DNA of 64,000 nt. Source: CAVSZB01 sp964420395 (GTDB taxonomy: Bacteria > Krumholzibacteriota > Krumholzibacteriia > LZORAL124-64-63). The stretch's first letter is position 1. Every line of letters starts with the position of its first letter. Positions 43,233 to 50,552 of the stretch are shown here, one piece after another. The DNA lies in NCBI GenBank assembly GCA_964420395.1, contig CAYQTJ010000004.1, forward strand, positions 4,657-68,656, in the 5' to 3' direction. A program made the translations under genes and the position numbers. The notes under the pieces are model-generated. The model saw only the letters and a program-made list of their open reading frames with translations, ran no database searches and had not been told where the DNA came from.

Positions 43233-44261
43233 GTGTCGTCATCGGGGAACGACGGTCGGTCGCCTGGCCTGCCGCTGCGCGGCTGGCCGGAGGTCGACCT
43301 GGACCGGGTGCGTCGGCTCCCGTTCCAGGCGCGCCTGAACAAGGTCTCCATCGACGACTTCGGCCGGCCGTCCGCCCCGGGCGACGGCGGCGGCGCGTGG
43401 AACCGCTGGCTCGACGGCCTGCCACGGCTGCTGGCGGCGGACAACCTGCGCCTGCTCGTGGCCCGGCTGCGGGAGGCCCGGCGCGACCGCCGCGTCATCC
43501 TCTGGCTGCTCGGCGGGCACGTCGTCAAGACCGGCCTCGCCCCCTACCTGATCGACCTGATGGATCGCGGCTACCTGACGGCCGTGGCGATGAACGGCTC
43601 GGCCTCCATCCATGACGTGGAGGCGGCGCTGTTCGGTCGCACCAGCGAGGACGTGGCGCGGAATCTCGAGGACGGCAGCTTCGGGATGGTCGCCGAAACC
43701 GGCGACTTCTTCCGCGCGGCCTACCGCGAGGCCTTCGCGGACGGATGCGGCATGGGCGAAGGGGTCGCCCGGAAGCTCGAGCGGGCGGCCGCGCCCCATC
43801 GCGACCGGAGCGTGCTGCACGGAGCCTGGCGGCGCGACCTGCCGTGCACCGTGCACGTCGCCATCGGCACCGACATCATCCATCAGCAGCCCGGCGCCGA
43901 CGGCGCGGCCATCGGCGAGTTGACGATGCGCGACTTCCGCGTGCTGGCCGAGGTGACGCGCGGCCTGGCGCCGGTCGGCGTGGTGGTCAACCTGGGCTCG
44001 GCGGTGGTCATGCCGGAGGTGTTCCTGAAGGCCTATACGGTCGCGCGCAATCTGGGCTGTCGCCCCGACCGACTGACGACCGCCAATCTGGACATGCTCC
44101 AGCACTACCGACCGCGCGAGAACGTGCTGCAGCGCCCCACCGCGCTCGGCGGCGACGCGATCCCGCTGACCGGTCACCACGAGATCATGGTGCCGCTGCT
44201 GCACGCGCTGCTGGTCGACGCGGATGACGCCGACGCGGGCGCGCGGCGGGGGCCGGCATGA
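43233..44261 (+). CDS. Uncharacterised protein, possibly deoxyhypusine synthase-like fold
   Basis: A 342-residue soluble protein with no signal or membrane segment. Notable stretches are ILWLLGGHVVKTGLAPYLIDLMDRGYLTAVAMNGSASIHDVEAALFG, DGSFGMVAETGDFF, CTVHVAIGTDIIHQQPGADG and VVVNLGSAVVMPEVFLKA. The order of a G-rich first strand, a hydrophobic helix, a small-residue loop with HD, and a later NLGSAVVMPEVF recalls the Rossmann-like NAD site of deoxyhypusine synthase, but I cannot confirm it by eye. No eIF5A relative exists in bacteria beyond EF-P, whose gene is elsewhere in the window. It starts 23 bases after DUF3108 and overlaps the next gene by four bases. Confidence 0.55.
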   Translation: MSSSGNDGRSPGLPLRGWPEVDLDRVRRLPFQARLNKVSIDDFGRPSAPGDGGGAWNRWLDGLPRLLAADNLRLLVARLREARRDRRVILWLLGGHVVKTGLAPYLIDLMDRGYLTAVAMNGSASIHDVEAALFGRTSEDVARNLEDGSFGMVAETGDFFRAAYREAFADGCGMGEGVARKLERAAAPHRDRSVLHGAWRRDLPCTVHVAIGTDIIHQQPGADGAAIGELTMRDFRVLAEVTRGLAPVGVVVNLGSAVVMPEVFLKAYTVARNLGCRPDRLTTANLDMLQHYRPRENVLQRPTALGGDAIPLTGHHEIMVPLLHALLVDADDADAGARRGPA

Positions 44262-45850
44262 GGAGCCGCGGACGCGCCGACTCCGCCTGGGTGCCCGACC
44301 CGGCCTGGCTCCATCCGGACCGGGCGGCGCAGGACGCCGAGGGGATCAGCGGCGGCTTCCTGCTGCTGGTCACGCTGCTGGCGGCGGTGGTGCGGTTCTA
44401 CCACCTCGGCGGGCAGCCGCTCTGGGTCGACGAGGAGATGACCTGGGCGATGATCCGCCCCGACGCAGGGCTGTCGTTCGGCCGCCAGCTGCTCGACGAG
44501 ATCCAGGGACCGCTCTATCTCGCGGCGAGCTGGCCGCTGGCGCGGGAGTTCGGGCTGTCGGAGTCGTGGGTGCGGGCGCCGGCGGCGCTGGCCGGCGTGC
44601 TGGCGGTGCCGCTGGCCGGGCTGCTCGGGCGGCGGCTGTGCGGGGCGCGCACGGGGCGCCTGCTGGCGCTCCTGCTGGCCGTCAGTCCGTTCCACCTCTG
44701 GTACAGCCAGGAGGCGCGGGGCTACAGCTTCCTGGTGCTGTTCGCGATCCTCTCGACCCTGGCCTTCCTGCGGCTCGCGGAGTCGCCGCGCGGCGGACGG
44801 GCGGCGGCCTACGCGCTGGCCGCGGCCGCGATGGCCTGGAGCAATCTGTCGGGGCTGTTCCTGATCGGGGCGCAGGCCGTGGCGGTCCTGATCGTGGTGC
44901 GTCCCCGGGGCGCGCGTGCCCGCTGGCTCTGGGTGGCCGCCTTCGGCCTGGTGGGGCTGGGGGTCCTGCCGTGGCTGCTGCGGGCGTCGGGCATCCTCGC
45001 CGTGGACCGGCTGCTGCCGGGGGCGGCGGCCGGCGCGGCGCTGAGGGGGGAAACCACCTTCAGCCCGCTGGCCCTGCCGTTCACCCTGTTCGCCTTCCTC
45101 TTCGGCTACAGCCTCGGCCCGTCGCTCGCGGAACTGCACCAGGCGGATCGCCTGGGGGTGGTGCGGGCGCACTGGCCGGTGCTGGCCGCGGCGGCCACCG
45201 CCGCCGCGGTGGTGCTCGCGGCCGGCGTGGCGCGCCTGGGTCGCCGCACCGGGACCCTGCTCGCGCTCTGGATCCTGTTGCCGGCCGCGGCGATCAGCCT
45301 GCTGGCGCTGCAGAACGTGAAGCCGTTCAATCCCCGATACCTGGCGGCGACCTTCCCGCTGGTGCTGCTGGTCGCGGCCCGCGGCCTGGGGGGGCTGCCA
45401 CGGCGCCTGGGCCGGGCGGGCGGTTTCCTGCTCTGCGGGCTCTGCCTCTGGTCGCTCTGGGGCTACCACGGCGACCCGCGCTACGCGAAGGAGGACGTGC
45501 GGGACGCGGCGGCGTGGGTCGGGGGGCGGGCCGAAGCGGGCGATCCGGTGATCGTGCCGGTGATCACCCGGGTCTGGAACCTCTATCACCAGGGACCGGG
45601 CCGCGTCGTGCCGATGTGGGAATCGACCACGGTCGCCGATGCCGCCACCGCGCGCGCCTTCCTGGTCCCGCGGATGGCCGGCGCCGCCCACGGCTTCCTG
45701 GTGCTGTCGCGAGCCTGGGAGATCGACCCCGACGGTCGGCTGGCCGCCGCGCTGGCTAGCGAGGCGCGCGTGGTCGAAGAGGTGCGTTTCCCCGGCGTGC
45801 GGGTGATGGAGTGGAGGCGCGAGCCGCCCCGGGCGGGGGACGGGCCATGA
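44258..45850 (+). CDS. GT39/ArnT-like membrane glycosyltransferase
   Basis: A 530-residue integral membrane protein with about 10-11 helices. The first periplasmic loop contains the catalytic-type acidic pair HLGGQPLWVDEEMTW, as in GT39/PMT and ArnT GT-C enzymes, and SPFHLWYSQEARGYSFL is the typical third-loop motif. A soluble C-terminal domain of about 110 residues follows the last helix. These enzymes use polyprenyl-phosphate sugars to modify lipid A, glycans or proteins on the periplasmic side. ATG overlaps the previous gene; the next ATG overlaps its end. Confidence 0.86.
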   Translation: MRSRGRADSAWVPDPAWLHPDRAAQDAEGISGGFLLLVTLLAAVVRFYHLGGQPLWVDEEMTWAMIRPDAGLSFGRQLLDEIQGPLYLAASWPLAREFGLSESWVRAPAALAGVLAVPLAGLLGRRLCGARTGRLLALLLAVSPFHLWYSQEARGYSFLVLFAILSTLAFLRLAESPRGGRAAAYALAAAAMAWSNLSGLFLIGAQAVAVLIVVRPRGARARWLWVAAFGLVGLGVLPWLLRASGILAVDRLLPGAAAGAALRGETTFSPLALPFTLFAFLFGYSLGPSLAELHQADRLGVVRAHWPVLAAAATAAAVVLAAGVARLGRRTGTLLALWILLPAAAISLLALQNVKPFNPRYLAATFPLVLLVAARGLGGLPRRLGRAGGFLLCGLCLWSLWGYHGDPRYAKEDVRDAAAWVGGRAEAGDPVIVPVITRVWNLYHQGPGRVVPMWESTTVADAATARAFLVPRMAGAAHGFLVLSRAWEIDPDGRLAAALASEARVVEEVRFPGVRVMEWRREPPRAGDGP

Positions 45851-46533
45851 GCCACGATCTCTTCGCGGCGCGGGGGGGCTTCGACGCCTTCCTGGGCGAC
45901 GCCGCGGGCGACCTGCCGCGCCCGGACACCGTCCCGTTCGCCGTGGGCAAGCGGCTGTTCGACCTGGCCGCCGCGCTCGGCGGCCTGCTGCTGCTGCTGC
46001 CGCTCTTCCCGTTCCTCGTGCTCCTGATCCGTCTCGACACCCCGGGGCCGATCTTCTTCCGCCAGGAGCGGGTCGGGCGGTACGGGCGCCGGTTCACCTG
46101 CTGGAAGTTCCGCTCCATGGTGTGCGATGCCGAGGCGCGCAAGCGGGACATCTCCTATCTCAACGAAGCCACCGGCGCCGCCTTCAAGATCAAGGACGAT
46201 CCGCGCATCACCGGCGTCGGCCGGTTCATTCGGCGCAGCAGCCTCGACGAATTCCCGCAGCTGTTCAACGTCCTGCGGGGGGAGATGTCGATCGTCGGAC
46301 CGCGGCCGCAGATCCCCGACGAGGTGGCACAGTACACGCCACGACAGGCCGCGCGCCTGCTCGTCAAGCCGGGGCTGACCTGCCTGTGGCAGGTGTCGGG
46401 GCGCAGCCAGCTCGATTTCGAGGAGTGGATGTCGCTGGACCTGGAATACGTGCGGCGCCGCAGCCTCGGCCTCGACTTCTGGATCCTGGGCCGCACCCTG
46501 CCGGCGGTCATCGAGCGCAAAGGCGCGTACTAG
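45847..46533 (+). CDS. Initiating sugar-phosphate transferase (PglC/WbaP catalytic domain family)
   Basis: A 228-residue monotopic phosphoglycosyl transferase. It has the N-terminal KRLFDLAAALGGLLLL membrane dip, PGPIFFRQERVGRYGRRFTCWKFRSM, the catalytic-region RRSSLDEFPQLFNVLRGEMSIVGPRPQ (containing the DE dyad), and LVKPGLTCLWQVSGRSQLDFEEWM. It transfers a sugar-1-phosphate from UDP-sugar to undecaprenyl phosphate, so this window has two different glycan-initiating enzymes (the other is at 13053). The start ATG overlaps the GT39-like stop. Confidence 0.93.
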   Translation: MSHDLFAARGGFDAFLGDAAGDLPRPDTVPFAVGKRLFDLAAALGGLLLLLPLFPFLVLLIRLDTPGPIFFRQERVGRYGRRFTCWKFRSMVCDAEARKRDISYLNEATGAAFKIKDDPRITGVGRFIRRSSLDEFPQLFNVLRGEMSIVGPRPQIPDEVAQYTPRQAARLLVKPGLTCLWQVSGRSQLDFEEWMSLDLEYVRRRSLGLDFWILGRTLPAVIERKGAY

Positions 46534-46541
46534 GGGGCCTC

Positions 46542-46916
46542 TTGCTCGGACTCGGGGCCGACCTGGTGGAGGTTTCGCGCGTGGAGGCGCTGCTGCGGCG
46601 TCACGGCGCCCGCTTCCGGGAGCGGATCTCGAGCGCGGCCGAGCTGGCCGGCGGTCCCGCGGCGACCGCCGCCGGCGAGGCGGCGGCGCTGGCGGAGCGC
46701 TGGGCGGCCAAGGAGGCCTGCCTGAAGGCGCTGGGGGCGGGCGCCGCCGGCGTGCCCCTGTCGGCGATCGAGGTGATCGCCGGGCGGGAGGGGGCGCCGG
46801 CGCTGCGGCTGCGGGGGGCCGCGGCGGCGGCGCTGGCGGCGATGGGGGGCAGCTCGGCCCACCTCGCGCTCGCGCGGGCCGGCGACTGGGCCGCGGCGCT
46901 CGTGGCGATCGCCTGA
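46542..46916 (+). CDS. acpS: Holo-[acyl-carrier-protein] synthase
   Basis: A 124-residue AcpS starting at TTG 8 bases after the sugar transferase stop, with GGGGG upstream. It has the N-terminal LGLGADLVEVSRVEALL with the Mg-binding Asp, the second site AERWAAKEACLKALG (Glu and Lys), a central LSAIEVI strand and the closing SSAHLALARAGDWAAALV. It moves phosphopantetheine from CoA to acyl carrier protein. The earlier in-frame GTG and ATG starts lie within the sugar transferase and do not fit the family N-terminus. Confidence 0.9.
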   Translation: MLGLGADLVEVSRVEALLRRHGARFRERISSAAELAGGPAATAAGEAAALAERWAAKEACLKALGAGAAGVPLSAIEVIAGREGAPALRLRGAAAAALAAMGGSSAHLALARAGDWAAALVAIA

Positions 46917-46936
46917 GATGACGCGGCGGAGGGAGC

Positions 46937-46965
46937 TTGCCCGGCCGCGCTCCTGCGGATATCAT
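46937..46965 (+). promoter_or_regulatory. sigma70-type promoter of the PhzF-like / acyl-CoA dehydrogenase operon
   Basis: TTGCCC, 17-base spacer, TATCAT, in the gap after acpS and about 40 bases before the GTG at 47012. Confidence 0.6.
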
Positions 46966-47011
46966 CCGGCTGCCGACGATCGGGCGAAACCGCGGTCGTT
47001 CCGGGAGGGAC

Positions 47012-47950
47012 GTGCCTTTGCTCCGGCTGGACTACCTGCAGTTGGACGTCTTCACCGACCGCCCGTTCGGGGGGAGTCGGCTCACGCTCTTTCCGCGCGG
47101 CGAGGGGCTCTCCGGCCGCCTGATGCAGGCCATCGCCGGCGAGGTGGGCTGCGGCGAGACCGCCTTCGTGCTGCCCAGCCGCCAGCGTCGGCAGAACTGG
47201 TGGGCGCTGCGCATCTTCACGCCCCGCGCGGAGATCCCGTTCGCCGGCCATTCGGTGCTCGGCGCCGCCTGCGCGCTCGACCACCTCGGCCTGCTCGCGC
47301 ACAGTGGCGATCGCACGCTGTGCGAGTGGGAACTCGAGGCGGGGTATTTTCCGGTGGTGATCCGGGACGAGGGGGGCAGTCCCCTCTACAGCCTCGTGCA
47401 CAACCCGCCGGTGTTCCTCGGCCGCTACTACCACCGGGATCGCGTGGCGCGTGCGCTTGGCCTGCCGGTGGAAGAGCTGGCGATCACCGGACTGCCGTGC
47501 GAGGTGATCTCGACCGGCCTGCCGATCCACGTCGTGCCGGTCGGCTCGCTGGCTGCCGTGCAGAGCATCGTGCCGCGCGCGGCCGAGACCGAGGCGATCG
47601 CCGCCGATCTCGGCTTCGGCGACCTGTTCGTGTTCACGTGCGAGACGGAAGCCGAAGACGCCGACGTGCATTGCCGGATGTTCGCGCCCCACTTCGGCAT
47701 TCCCGAGGATCCGGCGAGCGGCTCGGCCATGGGGGCGCTGGCGGCGTACCTGATCAAGCACCGCCTCGTGGCCATGGAGCCGCACCTGCGGCTCGTCGGC
47801 GAGCAGGGGCTGGAGATGGGCCGTCCCAGCCGCCTGATCGTCGAGGCCGAGATCGAGAACGGACAGGCCAGCCTGATCCAGGTGGGGGGGCGCTGCCTCG
47901 TCGTGGGCGAGGGGCGGCTCACCCTCGCGGGTGACCCCTTCGCGAGTTGA
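47012..47950 (+). CDS. PhzF family epimerase/isomerase-like protein
   Basis: A 312-residue protein of standard PhzF length. It begins YLQLDVFTDRPFGGSRLTLFP, with the family GCGETAFVLPS (Glu of the active site), FTPRAEIPFAGHSVLGAACAL, a mid-domain FGDLFVFTCET, and FAPHFGIPEDPASGSAMGALAAYL. Family members are diaminopimelate-epimerase-fold isomerases; most have unknown substrates. The GTG at 47012 is chosen because GGGAGGG precedes it and it matches the family start; an upstream in-frame start at 46937 would fall on the promoter. Confidence 0.92.
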   Translation: MPLLRLDYLQLDVFTDRPFGGSRLTLFPRGEGLSGRLMQAIAGEVGCGETAFVLPSRQRRQNWWALRIFTPRAEIPFAGHSVLGAACALDHLGLLAHSGDRTLCEWELEAGYFPVVIRDEGGSPLYSLVHNPPVFLGRYYHRDRVARALGLPVEELAITGLPCEVISTGLPIHVVPVGSLAAVQSIVPRAAETEAIAADLGFGDLFVFTCETEAEDADVHCRMFAPHFGIPEDPASGSAMGALAAYLIKHRLVAMEPHLRLVGEQGLEMGRPSRLIVEAEIENGQASLIQVGGRCLVVGEGRLTLAGDPFAS

Positions 47951-47987
47951 ATCCTGCGACTGCCGGAGCGAAAGGAGCCGACGCCCG

Positions 47988-49646
47988 ATGACCACGCCCG
48001 CCGGACTGAGCCCCGAGATGTGCGACATGGTGGTGCAGACCCTGCGCCAGGTGGTGAAGCGCGACCTTCCCGACGAACGGGTGCTGGCGCTCGATCACGA
48101 CGAGACCTTCCCGGAGGAGTTCATCCGAACCCTGCTTTCGCCCGAGGTGGGACTGCACCTGCTGTTCCTCCCCGAAGCCGTGGGGGGGCTCGGCGGCGGC
48201 GCGCGCGACATCTGCCGCGTCTCGGAAGAGATGGCGGGCATCGACCTGGGGGTGGCCACCGCGTTCCTGGCCATCTGCCTCGGAACCGATCCGATCATCG
48301 TGGGGGGCACGCCGGAGCAGAAGACGCGCTGGTTGTCGCGCATCGCGGGCGAGGGGCTGATCGTCGCCTACGGCGTGACCGAGCCGGCGGCCGGCAGCAA
48401 CGTGGCGGCGCTCCAGACGCGGGCCGAGCCGGTGCGCGATCCGGCCGGCACGATCACGCACTACCGCCTCAACGGCGCGAAGCAGTTCATCACCAATGGC
48501 GGCGTGGCGCAGCTGTACACGATCCTGGCGCAGGCCCCCGCGGGGCCGACATTCTTCGTGGTGGAGCGCGACACGCCCGGGGTGTCGGCCGGCAGGCAGG
48601 AGGACAAGCACGGCATCCGGGCGTCCAACACGACCAGCGTCCTGCTCGAGGACGTGCTGGTGCCGGCGGACCAGTTGATCGGTCTCGAGGAGGGGCGGGG
48701 CCTGAAGCAGGCCAACGCGGTCTTCGGCTACACGCGGCTCATGGTGGGCGCGTTCGGGCTCGGCGCGGGCCAGATGGCGCTCGACCGGGCGCTCGACTAC
48801 GCCCGCTCGCGCGTCCAGTTCGGCTCGCCGCTGATCGAGAAGCAGGGTTACACGCACAAGCTGCTGGTGCCGAACTGGGTCGACCTGGCGGCCGGCCGGG
48901 CGTACGTGCGGGAGATCGCGCTGCGCATCGACTCGGGGGAGCACGACCTGCAGGTGGAGGGCTCGATCGCCAAGCTCTGGTGCACCGAGGCGGGCAACCG
49001 CGCCGCGGACGCCGCGCTGCAGGCCTTCGGCGGCTATGGCTACACGCGCGAGTACATGGTCGAGAAGATCCGGCGCGACGTGCGCATCACGAGCATCTAC
49101 GAGGGAACCAGCGAGATCCAGCAGAGCATCATCGGACTGTTCCGCTGGAAGGAGACCGTCCGCTCGAAGGGGGCCTTCTACGGCGACGCCGCCGCCTCGC
49201 TCGACGCGCTGCACGAGCGGCATCCGCAGGTGGGGGCCCGGCTCGCGGCGGTGGCGCTGCGCACGCTGGGGGAGGCGATCCTCCATTGCCACGCGGCGGG
49301 GTTGACCAGGCAGCAGATCGTCCAGTTCACCCTCGCCGACATGGCCACGGCGGCGGAGGTGGCGGGGGCGTTCTGCCGCCTGACCGCCGCCGAGGCCGAC
49401 GCCGGCGCGGCCGACGCGACGACGCGGGCCGCGATGAGCCGGCAGTGCGCGCGGCAGGCGCTGGCGGCGGTGCGGCGCGGAGCCCTGGAGTGCGCGTTGG
49501 GCCAGGTCGATCCGGCGGACGAGGCGCAACTGGCACAGGCGGCGCCGGCGGTGGCGACCCTGGCGCCGGTGGAGGCCTGGCGGACCCTGGCGGGCGGGTG
49601 GCGGGACCACGATCTGATCGCGCAGCACCTGCGGGGGCTCGCCTAG
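47988..49646 (+). CDS. Acyl-CoA dehydrogenase family flavoprotein
   Basis: A 552-residue protein longer than the common 380-residue enzyme because of a C-terminal helical extension of about 150 residues. The core has AYGVTEPAAGSNVAALQTRA, NGAKQFITNGGVAQLYTILAQ, GFGLGAGQMALDRALDYARSRVQFG and QAFGGYGYTREYMVEKIRRDVRITSIYEGTSEIQQ with the catalytic Glu in YEGTSE (about E372). It oxidises an acyl-CoA at the alpha-beta bond and passes electrons to ETF. Substrate unknown. AAAGGAG precedes the ATG at 47988. It shares the promoter at 46937-46965 and lies just upstream of the MutL cassette. Confidence 0.94.
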   Translation: MTTPAGLSPEMCDMVVQTLRQVVKRDLPDERVLALDHDETFPEEFIRTLLSPEVGLHLLFLPEAVGGLGGGARDICRVSEEMAGIDLGVATAFLAICLGTDPIIVGGTPEQKTRWLSRIAGEGLIVAYGVTEPAAGSNVAALQTRAEPVRDPAGTITHYRLNGAKQFITNGGVAQLYTILAQAPAGPTFFVVERDTPGVSAGRQEDKHGIRASNTTSVLLEDVLVPADQLIGLEEGRGLKQANAVFGYTRLMVGAFGLGAGQMALDRALDYARSRVQFGSPLIEKQGYTHKLLVPNWVDLAAGRAYVREIALRIDSGEHDLQVEGSIAKLWCTEAGNRAADAALQAFGGYGYTREYMVEKIRRDVRITSIYEGTSEIQQSIIGLFRWKETVRSKGAFYGDAAASLDALHERHPQVGARLAAVALRTLGEAILHCHAAGLTRQQIVQFTLADMATAAEVAGAFCRLTAAEADAGAADATTRAAMSRQCARQALAAVRRGALECALGQVDPADEAQLAQAAPAVATLAPVEAWRTLAGGWRDHDLIAQHLRGLA

Positions 49647-49751
49647 GTCCGGATGGCGCCGCCGCGCCGCTCAAGCCGGGGGCGGGAGGCGCGATGTACA
49701 GACGCTGGCGGTCGCGGAGCGCCTCGCCGCCGCGGAGCCGGCAGGAGTGGC

Positions 49752-50190
49752 ATGGATGAGCCGGACGAAATGTCATGGACGACCCACCCGTTCCGCCGCC
49801 ACCCCGGGCGCGGCCTGGCCGGTCTCGGCGTGAGCCTCGCCGCGCTGGCGCTGGTGCAGGCGTGGGCGCGGACGGCCGCGCTCACCGGGCTGGGGGCGCT
49901 GCTGCTGGCGGTGTCGCTCTGGCCGTTCTACTTCCCCACGCGCTGGCGGGTCGACGGGACCGGCGTCGCGGCCGACTACGGGCTGTGGCGACGGCGATGG
50001 CCCTGGGAGCGTTTCCGGGCCTGCGTCCCGCTGCCGGGCGCGGTGGTGCTGACCCCCCTTCGCCCGGCCGCACCCGCTGGAGCGCTGGCGCGCGGTCGTG
50101 GTGCCGTGCCCGGACGCGGGGGAGCGGCTGCTGGCGACGCTGTCCCGGCGTCTGCCCTGCCGGGACGGGAAGGGGGGGGGTGCCGCGTGA
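49752..50190 (+). pseudogene. Small membrane protein with PH-like domain, broken by a one-base frameshift
   Basis: Frame one from the ATG at 49752 gives two hydrophobic helices (about residues 20-55), then RWRVDGTGVAADYGLWRRRWPWERFRACV, a pattern like small PH-like membrane proteins. At a run of six C at 50053-50058 the reading should shift. If one C is removed, coding continues VVLTPFARPHPLERWRAVVVP and ends at TGA 50188-50190, overlapping the GTG of the next gene. Third-base GC is nearly 100% in the shifted frame and much lower in the unshifted frame. The intact product would be 145 residues. It may be a sequencing error, a true pseudogene or programmed slippage. Confidence 0.75.
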
Positions 50191-50552
50191 ACGCGCCCCG
50201 GTCCCAGCCGCCGGCCCTGCCCGGCGCGGCGGCGCTCGCCGAAGCGACCGGCCCTCGGCCCGCCACACTCGAGGCCGCGGACGACCTCCTGCTGGCCGAA
50301 CTGGCCCTCGCGGTGCAGCGGCGCGGCCTGGCCACCCCCGCGGTGCTTTGGCTGGAGAGCCTGCGGCCGCTCTCGTTCGTCGGCGCGCAGGCGATGCACG
50401 CGCTGACCCCCTTCGTCCAACTGCTGACCAGGGGTGCCCGGTTCGAACGGCTCGCCGAGATCTTCGAGGATCGCGGGCACCTGGAGCGCTTCCTGCGCCT
50501 GATCGAGACCGCGGCGGCGGCGCCGGCCGCAAGGACGGAGGGCCCGCAGTGA
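50187..50552 (+). CDS. Small helical hypothetical protein of the MutL cassette
   Basis: A 121-residue protein starting at GTG with a G-rich ribosome site; its start overlaps the frame-corrected stop of the previous gene and its stop overlaps the GTG of the MutL-like gene. No signal peptide. It is predicted mostly helical: LLLAELALAVQRRG, then PAVLWLESLRPLSFVGAQAMHALTPFVQLL and EIFEDRGHLERFLRLIE. The Trp-Leu-Glu and SFVGAQAMHALTPF segments look conserved in character, but I recognise no family. In the uncorrected sequence this frame is continuous with the N-terminus of the previous gene, which would give a false 266-residue fusion. Confidence 0.65.
   Translation: MNAPRSQPPALPGAAALAEATGPRPATLEAADDLLLAELALAVQRRGLATPAVLWLESLRPLSFVGAQAMHALTPFVQLLTRGARFERLAEIFEDRGHLERFLRLIETAAAAPAARTEGPQ

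Noticed and set aside
46937..47011. A PhzF-like start at 46937
   Set aside because: It would place the N-terminus on the promoter and add 25 atypical residues. The GTG at 47012 has a ribosome site.
49653..50552. A single 299-codon gene covering the PH-like and the small helical protein
   Set aside because: Its middle part has poor third-base GC and low-complexity sequence. The alternative frame is better and gives stop/start overlaps like the rest of the operon.
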